64,000 nt of DNA from contig CACZCH010000008.1 in the NCBI GenBank assembly GCA_902779645.1, forward strand, positions 1 through 64,000. Direction: 5' to 3'. The position numbers and the translations under genes are program-made. This document shows positions 50,877 through 58,740 of the stretch, in pieces; the first letter of the stretch is position 1, and every line of letters begins with the position of its first letter. Source of the DNA: an uncultured bacterium. GTDB taxonomy: Bacteria; Cyanobacteriota; Vampirovibrionia; Gastranaerophilales; Gastranaerophilaceae. A model generated the notes under the pieces. That model did not search any database and was not told the origin of the DNA. It saw only the letters and a program-made list of their open reading frames with translations.

Positions 50877-52358
50877 ATGCAGGGTTTAAGCAAAGAAAAT
50901 GTAGAGTCATTAATAAAAGCAGGATTTAACCGTCATCAAAATAATGAGCTTGATGATGCGGAAAATTTGTATAGAGAAGCATTGAAGCTTGATACAAATA
51001 ATGCGGAAGCATACAACCTTATGGGGGTTTTGAAGCTCCAAAAACAAGAACCTGAACTGGCGGTTGATTATATTTTAAAAGCAATAAGCATAGAACCTCA
51101 AGAATATTTTTACGAAACTCTATTTCAAGCCTATATGAGATGCGGTGATTACAAAGGAATTATTGCTTATGAGAATACTGTAAAAACTCTTTATTCAAAG
51201 AACTTTGCTCTGCTATTTGATTTGGCATTAGCATTCAAAACAGAACACAGAAATTCGGAAGCTCTAAAATACTATGAAAAAGCTCTCCATATTAACCCGA
51301 TGTCTTATGACGGCTGGTCTAATGTTGCTAACATATACAGCATGGAAGGACGTGCTAATGATGCGGTTTCTGCAATGAACGTTTGTTATCAGCTTAGACC
51401 AAAAGATGATGACACGGCATTTTTTATGGCTAAAGATTATTTTAAAGCAAATAGATATGATAAGGGCTTTCCACTGTTTGAATCCAGAAGCTCAAAGAAA
51501 ATTGCTTTTATTTCTCAGAGCAAAACTATGCCAAATAAAATACGTGAGGATAATTTCTGGCATGGGGAAAATATAAAAGACAAAAATATATATGTATATT
51601 ACGAAGCAGGATACGGAGATGCAATTATGTATTCAAGGTATCTTCCGCTTTTAGCGAAAAAATGCAAAAAGCTAACTTTTATGTGTCACAGAGAACTCAC
51701 TCCTTTATACAAGATTAACGAGCATTTAGGAGTAGATGAGCTGGTGGATACATTTATACCGGATCACGAATTGGATATAGATATTCACGCATCACTTTTA
51801 AGCCTTCCTTATTTATTGAAGCTTAAAGGGGATGATATTTTTGCTTTTCGTGAAGGATATATTGTTCCTGATATGAAAATGGTTGAAGAATATAAAGAAA
51901 AATACTTTAATACGGATAAAATTAAAGTCGGAATTAAGTGGAGAGGAAATACAACTTTTGATAAAGACAGGGTTATTCCGACAGAATTGTTTAATCAGCT
52001 CATAAGTGTTCCTAATACTCAATATTATTCTTTTCAAACATTTGAAGGTTCGGATGAGGTTAGGAAACTCAATAATATTACAGATATCGGGAAAGACTTG
52101 ATTGACTTTTCTCAAACGGCTTCTGCGCTTAGGAATTTGGATTTGGTAATATGCAATGATACTTCTCTCGCACATCTTGCAGGTGCCATGAGAATTCCTT
52201 GCTGGATAATGCTTCCATACGATGTTGATTGGAGATGGGGTACGGATTTAACTAAATGCAATTGGTATGAAAGTGTAAAACTTTTCCGTCAAAAATCAAT
52301 TGGTGATTGGCAGAGTGTTTTTGATCAAGTCTTGGAAGAAATGAAACCGGAGCATTAA
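50877..52358 (+). CDS. TPR-containing glycosyltransferase (GT9/OGT-like)
   Basis: A 493-aa protein. The N-terminal 200 residues are TPR helices (NNELDDAENLYREALKLDTN, NAEAYNLMGVLKLQKQEPEL, GRANDAVSAMNVCYQLRP). The C-terminal half is a GT-B domain: YYEAGYGDAIMYSRYLPLL, IKVGIKWRGNTT, and the donor site LDLVICNDTSLAHLAGAM with CWIMLPYDVDWRWG. This architecture is common in bacterial protein or flagellin glycosylation islands. Placement right behind the adhesin suggests, but does not prove, that it glycosylates it. ATCGGAGAAAGAGT precedes the ATG. Cytoplasmic. Confidence 0.88.
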   Translation: MQGLSKENVESLIKAGFNRHQNNELDDAENLYREALKLDTNNAEAYNLMGVLKLQKQEPELAVDYILKAISIEPQEYFYETLFQAYMRCGDYKGIIAYENTVKTLYSKNFALLFDLALAFKTEHRNSEALKYYEKALHINPMSYDGWSNVANIYSMEGRANDAVSAMNVCYQLRPKDDDTAFFMAKDYFKANRYDKGFPLFESRSSKKIAFISQSKTMPNKIREDNFWHGENIKDKNIYVYYEAGYGDAIMYSRYLPLLAKKCKKLTFMCHRELTPLYKINEHLGVDELVDTFIPDHELDIDIHASLLSLPYLLKLKGDDIFAFREGYIVPDMKMVEEYKEKYFNTDKIKVGIKWRGNTTFDKDRVIPTELFNQLISVPNTQYYSFQTFEGSDEVRKLNNITDIGKDLIDFSQTASALRNLDLVICNDTSLAHLAGAMRIPCWIMLPYDVDWRWGTDLTKCNWYESVKLFRQKSIGDWQSVFDQVLEEMKPEH

Positions 52359-52446
52359 AATAGCTGTGTAAATAAGTTAAAAAAACAACTCCTTCACCGG
52401 TACATTTGTTTAATGTATAATAAATTAAAATACAGGAGTTTTGTTG

Positions 52447-53292
52447 ATGTTTGAAGATTTTAATGAAGTTATTTGCTTGGGAATGGGTGGTTCTTATTCT
52501 GAAATAGCTAAGGACAAGCTTTTTAAAGCGTATGATTTATTTATGTATCAACGTTCGTTGAACGGAATAAAAGAATGTATAGATTACGTTGATGAGAATT
52601 CAAATGCTATTGCAATTTTGCCGGTTGAAACAACATACAAGGGCATTATACGTGAAACTATTGATAACTTAATCACTACAAAAAATCAGAACATCCAAAT
52701 TCTTGCAGAAACAGTTATTCCGGTAAATGACTGTATTCTTTCCAAAACAACTGAATTTTACAGTATATCAGGATTAATTGCTAATCCTAATGCCCTTGCT
52801 AAATGTAAGAAATTTATCCGTGAAGAAATGCCCAGACAACTTAATGTAGTTGTTGCGGAAAGTATGGATGAATCAGCAAGAATGCTTAACAACTATAATC
52901 TGACTTATTCAATAATCGGAACCCCTAAGACAGCAGAGTTGTACAACTTGAACATTCTTAAAGAGCATATTGAGGATTACAAGATAAACAACAGACGCCT
53001 TATCGTTATCGGTGATGGGGAAACAAAACCGACCGGACATGATAAAACAAGCATAGTTCTTTTCCTCGATGATCGTCAGGGTGCTTTGTTGGATATTGTT
53101 CAGGTATTTGTAAAATACCATATCAACATTACTCAGATAAATTCAAAAATGGTAAGTACAAATTCCACAGAACAGGCTGTATTTATAGATTTTGACGGAC
53201 ATAAAGAAGATGATACAATAAAAAAACTGATAGAAGATTTGACTCCGCCAGCCAAAGGTATAAGAATAATAGGATCTTATACATCGTTTTAA
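52447..53292 (+). CDS. Prephenate-dehydratase-like protein with ACT domain, degenerate active site
   Basis: A 281-aa protein with the two-lobed prephenate dehydratase fold (about 1-190) and a C-terminal ACT regulatory domain (about 200-280; SIVLFLDDRQGALLDIVQVF). Real dehydratases carry PxENSxxG and the catalytic TRF motif. Here they read PVETTYKG (about 59-66) and NNRRLIVIG (about 180-188), so the catalytic Thr is Arg and Phe is Leu. It could be a diverged enzyme or an amino-acid-sensing regulator instead of PheA. ATG 52447 has AGGAG 8 nt upstream; two upstream TTG codons are ignored. It is alone on its strand, convergent with the acyl-CoA synthetase. Confidence 0.82.
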   Translation: MFEDFNEVICLGMGGSYSEIAKDKLFKAYDLFMYQRSLNGIKECIDYVDENSNAIAILPVETTYKGIIRETIDNLITTKNQNIQILAETVIPVNDCILSKTTEFYSISGLIANPNALAKCKKFIREEMPRQLNVVVAESMDESARMLNNYNLTYSIIGTPKTAELYNLNILKEHIEDYKINNRRLIVIGDGETKPTGHDKTSIVLFLDDRQGALLDIVQVFVKYHINITQINSKMVSTNSTEQAVFIDFDGHKEDDTIKKLIEDLTPPAKGIRIIGSYTSF

Positions 53293-53350
53293 AAAGTGAT
53301 ATTGCTTGTATAGCGGTTAAGAGAATAATATTAAAATAATTTTATAAAAC

Positions 53351-53388
53351 AATAATAAAGACCGGTTATATAGCCGGTCTTTATTATT
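53351..53388. terminator. Bidirectional terminator between convergent genes
   Basis: AATAATAAAGACCGG pairs with CCGGTCTTTATTATT around TTATATAG, perfectly symmetric. Confidence 0.92.
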
Positions 53389-53410
53389 AATATCCAATAT
53401 TGTCAACATA

Positions 53411-55105
53411 TTATAGTTTAATTAACTCGCGAACTTCTTTTCTTTTAACTTTTCTGGTAGTTGTTTTAGGAAGTTCATCTTTTGAGATTACAATATTTGT
53501 CGGACGTTTGTATTGAGCGAGTCTTTCGGAAAGTGATTTAACTTCAACTCTAATCATACGTTCAATATCTTCTTCAGAATATGAAGAATAAAGCTCTGGT
53601 TTTGGTACGATTACCGCAGTAACTTCTTCAGTACCGTCTTTTGCACCGAACGTACGAGAAGTACCCAAAACACAAACTTCAGATACATAATTACCTTTTT
53701 CTAAAACAGCTTCAACCTCTTCTGGGAATACTTTTTTACCACCGTTAAGTACAATCATGTTTTTGATTCTTCCCGTAATATACAAGTGATTAGTACTGTC
53801 TAATCTTGCAATATCGCCTGTATGCAGCCAGCCTTCTTCATCAATAACTTCTGCTGTCATTTCAGGCTGATTGTGATATCCCTTCATAACGGACGGGCCT
53901 CTGAGTAAAAGTTCTCCTGTTGATTTATCGATTTTTGCTTCAAAGTTTCTTAGCGGTCTGCCAACACAAGCCATATCATAACGTTTATCTGTGTTTACAC
54001 AAACAACGGGGCTTGTTTCAGATAACCCGTATCCTTGATAAACCATTATCCCGATTCTTTCAAAGAATTCTCCAACATCTAAATCAAGTGGTGCGCCTCC
54101 TGCAATACAGCCGAAGAATTTTCCGCCGAAATTATCGTGAATTTTTTTGAACAATAATCTTTTTATTTTGTATGAAGGAATGAATTTTGATGCGTGATAC
54201 ATTCCTTTGAATATCCATTGAGCAATTTTAGGTGCATTTTTTAGTTCTTTTTCTATACCTGCTTTTAAGAGTTTTAAGAATGCAGGTACGACAATCATAA
54301 ATTCAACGCCTTTTTCTTTCATAATATCGGTTATATCTTTTGGTTTAAGACTTGTTGTGTAATAAACGGTATGCCCAAAATTTAAGAATACTGAAAAACC
54401 AACCGTCATTTCAAAAAGGTGGTTCATCGGAAGAATTGAAAGCATTGTAATCTTTCTTCCGTCCGGCAATATTTCATTAATTGGGTCTGATAAGCATTCG
54501 AGTTGAGCGTTAACATTTTTATATGAAATCTCAACTCCTTTAGGAGCACCAGTTGTTCCTGATGTGTAAATAATTAATGCTGTGGATTTTGAGCTTCTTT
54601 GCCTCCATTTCGCATTATATTCTTCAGGCAAAGCGTAAATACTTGTGACTTCTGAGTTATAGAATACTTCATCTGTTAAAAGAATATGCTTAATTGACGG
54701 TATTGCTTTTTGCAATTTCAAAGCCGTTTCCAAATAATGTTGAGAAACAAACATAACAGTCGGTAAGCAATCCGAAAGAATATTTGTAAGTTCATATTCA
54801 GAAAGTTTAATATCCAAAGGAATAGTTACACAACCAGTAAGAGTTGATGCAAAAACGCATGCTCCGTATTCAGGTTTTGATTCCGAAAGAATTGCAACAC
54901 CTTCTCCTTTTTTGATATCAAGAGTTTCAATCATGTACTTTGCAATTTTTCTTGAAAATAGACCTAACCCTTTATAAGTAAGCTCTTTCCATCCATAACG
55001 ACTTCTGATACCAAGAGCTATACGATTTTCATAGTCTGCTGTTTTGGTTTCTATGTGGGATAAAATACCACTGCTTCTAAGTTCTTTTCTTTTTCTAAGA
55101 GCCAT
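53411..55105 (-). CDS. Long-chain fatty acyl-CoA/ACP synthetase (AMP-binding)
   Basis: An ANL-family enzyme of 564 aa activating fatty acids through an acyl-adenylate. The P-loop-like motif IIYTSGTTGAPKGVEIS, A5 YQGYGLSETSPV, A7 GWLHTGDIARLD, hinge A8 ITGRIKNMIVLNGGKKVFPEEVE and A10 catalytic Lys in PKTTTRKVKRKEV are all present. AAGGAGTAAAGGTTT precedes the ATG. It may recycle lipids, possibly those handled by the MlaA-type protein 3 kb away, although that is only a suggestion. Monocistronic, convergent with the dehydratase-like gene. Confidence 0.93.
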   Translation of the reverse strand: MALRKRKELRSSGILSHIETKTADYENRIALGIRSRYGWKELTYKGLGLFSRKIAKYMIETLDIKKGEGVAILSESKPEYGACVFASTLTGCVTIPLDIKLSEYELTNILSDCLPTVMFVSQHYLETALKLQKAIPSIKHILLTDEVFYNSEVTSIYALPEEYNAKWRQRSSKSTALIIYTSGTTGAPKGVEISYKNVNAQLECLSDPINEILPDGRKITMLSILPMNHLFEMTVGFSVFLNFGHTVYYTTSLKPKDITDIMKEKGVEFMIVVPAFLKLLKAGIEKELKNAPKIAQWIFKGMYHASKFIPSYKIKRLLFKKIHDNFGGKFFGCIAGGAPLDLDVGEFFERIGIMVYQGYGLSETSPVVCVNTDKRYDMACVGRPLRNFEAKIDKSTGELLLRGPSVMKGYHNQPEMTAEVIDEEGWLHTGDIARLDSTNHLYITGRIKNMIVLNGGKKVFPEEVEAVLEKGNYVSEVCVLGTSRTFGAKDGTEEVTAVIVPKPELYSSYSEEDIERMIRVEVKSLSERLAQYKRPTNIVISKDELPKTTTRKVKRKEVRELIKL

Positions 55106-55247
55106 AAACCTTTACTCCTTAATTCCAAATCTTTAACACACTAAAAATATAGCAATATTTTACAACCAATCCTATTAAAATGCAAGCAGGGGGGTAACTT
55201 TAAGGAGTTTTGTAACTTTTTGTTATAATGAAATCAAAGAGGTTTAT

Positions 55248-56018
55248 ATGATTGATACGATAATTGACGAATATAAGAAATTTAATCAGATAAAAGCAAT
55301 AGCAATCGGTGGTTCAGGTGTAAATAATTATGCAGATAATTTATCCGATATTGATTTATATGTGTTTGTTGAAAAAGAGATACCAATTCAGGAAAGAGAA
55401 GCATTAGTCAAAAAATATTCTTCAAAATATGAAGTCGGAGGAGAATATTTTGGTTCTGGTGATGAATTTTTGGCAGATACTTTCGGGAAACAGTTTGATG
55501 TTATGTTTTGGAATGTAAATTGGTTTGAAAATATTGTTTCAAATGTTTTGGAAAAATATTATCCATCTAATGGTTATACTACTTGTTTTTTGTATACTTT
55601 AAAAAATTTTGATATCAAATATGATCCGCAAGGCTGGCTTAAAAACTTACAAGAAAAATTAAACATGCCATATCCTGAAAATTTAAAAAATAATATTATT
55701 AAAAGAAATATGATGTTAATGGCGGATAAGCCGTTTGCATCATATTATGAACAGATTGAAAAAGCTGTTAAACGACATGACGAAAATAGTGTAAATCATA
55801 GAATATCAGCTTTTATGGCAAGTTACTTTGATGTTTTGTTTGCCAAAAATGAACTTTTGCACCCCGGAGAAAAAAGGCTTGTACAATTTGCTCTAAATAA
55901 TTGTAAAATTTTACCAAAAGATTTTGTAGAAAATATCAACAAACTTTTTAATGCACAAAATGAGAAAAAATTAGAAATATTAAAAACAATGGCTGAAAAT
56001 CTGAGGGAAATTTTGTAA
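55248..56018 (+). CDS. Nucleotidyltransferase-fold protein (aminoglycoside-NTase-like)
   Basis: 256 aa with the polymerase-beta-type signature GGSGVNNYADNLSDIDLYVF (GGS...DxD, about 21-40) and a third acidic site in KQFDVMFWN (about 87-95). The helical C-terminal domain resembles KNTase_C / DUF4037-type proteins. Such proteins transfer a nucleotide to small molecules, antibiotics or proteins, and the substrate cannot be read from sequence. TATAAT at about 55220 and AGAGGTTT give a normal leader. It lies next to the XRE/HAD pair, in a stretch with accessory character. Confidence 0.78.
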   Translation: MIDTIIDEYKKFNQIKAIAIGGSGVNNYADNLSDIDLYVFVEKEIPIQEREALVKKYSSKYEVGGEYFGSGDEFLADTFGKQFDVMFWNVNWFENIVSNVLEKYYPSNGYTTCFLYTLKNFDIKYDPQGWLKNLQEKLNMPYPENLKNNIIKRNMMLMADKPFASYYEQIEKAVKRHDENSVNHRISAFMASYFDVLFAKNELLHPGEKRLVQFALNNCKILPKDFVENINKLFNAQNEKKLEILKTMAENLREIL

Positions 56019-56029
56019 TCTGTTAATGT

Positions 56030-56254
56030 TTAATTTTTCCAATAAGTTTTAAACATTTTTATATCAAATAAAGTTTGTGTATAATCTCCTCCAAAACAAA
56101 CAGCCCTGTCATCGATATGTAAAAAAGAAGGTATTTTTATGTTTGTTACATCTTTGAAATATTTATCGAGATTATTTTCATCGTATTTTTCTTTGCCGTA
56201 CTCATTCAAAACACCGTCCAAATCAATTAATATTCGTTTTTTATATGTTTGCAT
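56030..56254 (-). CDS. HAD-like hydrolase, internally deleted
   Basis: Only 74 aa. It joins a HAD motif I (RILIDLDGVLNEYGKEKYDEN) directly to the family's C-terminal part (NLDKYFKDVTNIKIPSFLHIDDRAV...GDY). Full-length relatives I know of have roughly 40-50 residues between these, carrying motif II (Thr/Ser). The fusion is in frame, at AAT-AAT repeats. Motif I aspartates and the DD of motif IV survive. It is either a shrunken enzyme or a pseudogene in the making. GTAGGA lies before the ATG. It is divergent from the XRE gene, and both share the operator region 56255-56318. Confidence 0.65.
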   Translation of the reverse strand: MQTYKKRILIDLDGVLNEYGKEKYDENNLDKYFKDVTNIKIPSFLHIDDRAVCFGGDYTQTLFDIKMFKTYWKN

Positions 56255-56266
56255 AATTATCCTACC

Positions 56267-56312
56267 TACTGGAGTATTACCAGTAATAAAATGTTACTAT
56301 ATCCAGTAAAAT
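56267..56312. promoter_or_regulatory. Operator and promoter between the divergent HAD and XRE genes
   Basis: Palindrome 1: TACTGG-N7-CCAGTA (56267-56285). Palindrome 2: TACT-ATATCC-AGTA (56295-56308), which shares the CCAGTA half and overlaps the -10 TAAAAT (56307-56312) of the XRE gene. This is the classic layout of autorepression by an XRE protein. Confidence 0.6.
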
Positions 56313-56318
56313 TGTCAA

Positions 56319-56543
56319 ATGAATGAAAAAGCAATATATATTTCTATTGGTAAAAGAATAAAACAATTAAGGGAAGAACGGAATTTAACTCAAGAAAAAC
56401 TTGCTGAAAAAAGTGGTTTGAGTATTGATTATATTGGGAAAATTGAAGTAAATATAAATCAACCTGGATTAAAAGCATTAATAAAAATAGCAGATGCTTT
56501 AAAAGTGCAATTAAAAGAAATTTTTGATTTTGAGAATTTATAA
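56319..56543 (+). CDS. XRE-family HTH transcriptional regulator
   Basis: A 74-aa single-domain repressor: IGKRIKQLREERNLTQEKLA, then EKSGLSIDYIGKIE and INQPGLKALIKIADAL, matching the Cro/C1-type HTH over its whole length. It probably binds the TACTGG/CCAGTA palindromes in its own promoter. TAAAAT ends 6 nt before the ATG and there is no ribosome site, so the mRNA is predicted leaderless. Controller proteins of this size occur with restriction or toxin modules. Here the neighbours are a deleted HAD protein and a DUF559 nuclease. Confidence 0.9.
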   Translation: MNEKAIYISIGKRIKQLREERNLTQEKLAEKSGLSIDYIGKIEVNINQPGLKALIKIADALKVQLKEIFDFENL

Positions 56544-56556
56544 AACAAATCTCATG

Positions 56557-56597
56557 CACTCCCTCGCCCTGCGGGAGAGGGAAGGGGTGAGGGGGCA
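56557..56597 (+). repeat. REP-like palindrome, left flank of the DUF559 gene
   Basis: CACTCCCTCGCCCTGCGGG then AGAGGGAAGGGGTGAGGGGG. Its GAGGGGG (56589-56595) also serves as the ribosome site of the DUF559 gene, 8 nt before the ATG. Confidence 0.85.
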
Positions 56598-56603
56598 ATT
56601 TAC

Positions 56604-56942
56604 ATGCAAAAGAATACAGATATAGCTCGAAAATTACGCAAAAATGCAACAAAGCAAGAACATGTATTATGGAATTTACTTAGAAATTCAAAGTTAAATA
56701 ATCATAAGTTCAAAAGACAATATCCAATAGGGAATTACATTGTTGATTTTGTTTGTATTGAAAAATTTTTAATTATAGAACTTGATGGCGGTCAACATAA
56801 CTATATTGAAAATAAAATTGCGGATGAAGAAAGAACAAATTATTTGCAAAGCAGAGGATATAAAGTTATTAGATTTTGGAATAACGACATTGATAAAAAT
56901 GTTGAAGGTGTGTATGAAGAGATTATGAAGAATCTTGGTTAA
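56604..56942 (+). CDS. DUF559 endonuclease-domain protein (Vsr-like fold)
   Basis: 112 aa, full DUF559 length. ARKLRKNATKQEHVLWNLLR leads into NHKFKRQYPIGNYIVDFVC (the conserved FRRQxPIGxYIVDF) and the catalytic-type LIIELDGGQHNY with a final RFWNNDI. The family belongs to the PD-(D/E)XK/Vsr superfamily of nucleases; its biological role is not settled. The gene is bracketed by inverted REP-like palindromes (56557-56597 and 56956-56996), and the left one provides its Shine-Dalgarno. Similar palindromes without a nuclease gene occur elsewhere in the window. This suggests that the nuclease travels with, or acts on, the repeats. Confidence 0.9.
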   Translation: MQKNTDIARKLRKNATKQEHVLWNLLRNSKLNNHKFKRQYPIGNYIVDFVCIEKFLIIELDGGQHNYIENKIADEERTNYLQSRGYKVIRFWNNDIDKNVEGVYEEIMKNLG

Positions 56943-56955
56943 TTTATTGAATTTG

Positions 56956-56996
56956 CCCCCTCACCCTAGCCCTCTCCCGCAGGGAGAGGGAATGCA
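56956..56996 (-). repeat. REP-like palindrome, right flank of the DUF559 gene
   Basis: GCCCCCTCACCCTAGCCC then TCTCCCGCAGGGAGAGGGAA: the inverted counterpart of 56557-56597. Confidence 0.85.
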
Positions 56997-57042
56997 AAAC
57001 CTGCTTTCTTTAAGCGTATACCAATATACATTTACCCCCATT

Positions 57043-57082
57043 CCCCCCCCCTGTTGACATGGGCATGTTTTGATTTTAGAAT
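57043..57082 (+). promoter_or_regulatory. Consensus sigma-70 promoter preceded by a C9 tract
   Basis: TTGACA (57054-57059), 17-bp spacer, TAGAAT (57077-57082). Nine C's at 57043-57051 end two bases before the -35 and could slip in length. Confidence 0.75.
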
Positions 57083-57148
57083 TAAGTACAAGGGTTGGGG
57101 ATTGGTTAGTAGTTTATAAATATCAGCCTAAAATTTTGGGATAGTTTA

Positions 57149-57421
57149 ATGGTTAATCATCTGGAAGAAAGATTAGAAGATATTACAAAACAGATTGATG
57201 AAGTAGAATTTAATCTGAGAGTATGTTCGCGCCATACTCAGTTTATGCATGAGATGAAAAAAGTTACTGCCTCCGATAAAGATCTTTTTATGGACTATGA
57301 CAGGCAAATGGGACAGGATGCCTATAAGCGAATGATGATGCAGGAAAAGCTCAAAAAGCTTATGGAAGAAAGTTTCGAATTGCAGGAAAAGATTTTGAAC
57401 GGAGAAGGTGAGGATGACTAA
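57149..57421 (+). CDS. Coiled-coil protein of 90 aa upstream of nhaC
   Basis: A highly charged all-helical protein with heptad-like spacing (LEERLEDITKQIDEVEFNL; MMMQEKLKKLMEESFELQEK). No signal peptide or TM helix. GGGATAG precedes the ATG, about 60 nt after a consensus promoter. Its stop overlaps the nhaC start region (GAGGATGACTAA), so both are translated from one mRNA. The family is not recognised. Because of coupling it could be a cytoplasmic partner of the antiporter. Confidence 0.78.
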   Translation: MVNHLEERLEDITKQIDEVEFNLRVCSRHTQFMHEMKKVTASDKDLFMDYDRQMGQDAYKRMMMQEKLKKLMEESFELQEKILNGEGEDD

Positions 57422-58736
57422 TCAAGAACATGTACAATGGCGGGAATCAAGTTTTAAGGCGATAATACCTTTTATTGTTTTCGTTCTTTTTTATTTTGGG
57501 TTTTCACTTTGGACAAGGGATTTTTCTAAAGTTCCTATGACTGTTGCGTTTATAATATCTTCCGCAACAGCTTTAATACTTAATCACAAAGAAAAATTGA
57601 GTAAAAAAATAGAACTTTTTGCTCTTGGCATGGGGAACAAAGACATAATGATTATGTGTTTGATTTTCATACTTGCCGGAGCTTTTACTGCAACAGCTAA
57701 GGCAGTTGGCGGAGTAGATTCGGCTGTAATGATTGCACAGCATTTTATTCCTTCACAATTTATGGTTTTGGGGTTGTTTATAATCTCCGCTTTAATATCT
57801 CTTTCTATTGGTACTTCTTGCGGTACGATTGCCGCTATTGTGCCGATTGCGGTAACGATTTCTCAATCACTCGGTTTTAATCCTGCTATTCTTTTAGGCG
57901 CAACGGTTGGTGGTGCGATGTTTGGAGACAATATGTCTCTAATATCTGATACGAAGATTGCGGCAAGCAGAACCCAAAATGTTGAAATGCGTGATGAGAT
58001 GTTTTATAACCTCAAGATTATAACAATTCCTGCAATTCTATGTATTACATTATATTCACTTCCTATATTCACAGCATCAGCAGGTGTGAATATTGAGCAG
58101 ACTGTTTTAAATCTTGACAGTTATATAAAAGTAGCTCCGTATATTCTGCTTTTGATACTTGGTATATCAGGTGTTAACGTAATGTTTCTTTTATTATTCG
58201 GGACAATCTTGAACACGATAATTGGGATATCATACGGAATGTTTGATATTTTTACGGCATTTGCTTATATTGGTGACGGTACAACAAGCATGGCAAACAC
58301 TATAATAGTTGCAATGCTTGCAGGCGGTCTGCTTCTGCTTGTACGATATAATGGCGGTATAACTTATATCATAAGAGCGACTGAAAAATGGATTAAGAAC
58401 CAAAAAACATGTGAGATTGGGATTTGTTTTTTGGTTGGTGTAATAAACTTATTTACTGCAAATAATACTGTTGCAATTATTACTTCGGGCTCAATTGTAA
58501 AAGAACTTGCAGGAAAATATAATGTCAAGGCTGAACGAGCTGCGAGCTTGATGGATACAACTTCCTGCTGTGTTCAGGGTATGATACCGTATGGCGCACA
58601 AATCCTTATTGCAGCTGCTTTATCTGTTTCAATCGGTATGACTTCATTTGGGATTCTGAAAGGCTTATTTTATCCTGCATTAATGCTGCTGGGATTGATT
58701 ATTTCTATTTCAAGAGTTAAAGAAAAAACAAAATAA
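57414..58736 (+). CDS. nhaC: Na+/H+ antiporter, NhaC family
   Basis: A 440-aa integral membrane protein with 10-12 predicted TM helices exchanging sodium (or organic acids) for protons. Family motifs: IIPFIVFVLFYFGFS, SIGTSCGTIAAIVPIAV, VGGAMFGDNMSLISDTKIA (ion-binding Asp residues) and FTANNTVAIITSGSIVKE. ATG 57414 is preferred, with GGAG 9 nt upstream; GTG 57408 is possible. It overlaps the coiled-coil gene by 8 nt. The upstream promoter is consensus, with a variable-length C tract beside it. Confidence 0.9.
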   Translation: MTNQEHVQWRESSFKAIIPFIVFVLFYFGFSLWTRDFSKVPMTVAFIISSATALILNHKEKLSKKIELFALGMGNKDIMIMCLIFILAGAFTATAKAVGGVDSAVMIAQHFIPSQFMVLGLFIISALISLSIGTSCGTIAAIVPIAVTISQSLGFNPAILLGATVGGAMFGDNMSLISDTKIAASRTQNVEMRDEMFYNLKIITIPAILCITLYSLPIFTASAGVNIEQTVLNLDSYIKVAPYILLLILGISGVNVMFLLLFGTILNTIIGISYGMFDIFTAFAYIGDGTTSMANTIIVAMLAGGLLLLVRYNGGITYIIRATEKWIKNQKTCEIGICFLVGVINLFTANNTVAIITSGSIVKELAGKYNVKAERAASLMDTTSCCVQGMIPYGAQILIAAALSVSIGMTSFGILKGLFYPALMLLGLIISISRVKEKTK

Positions 58737-58740
58737 TTAT

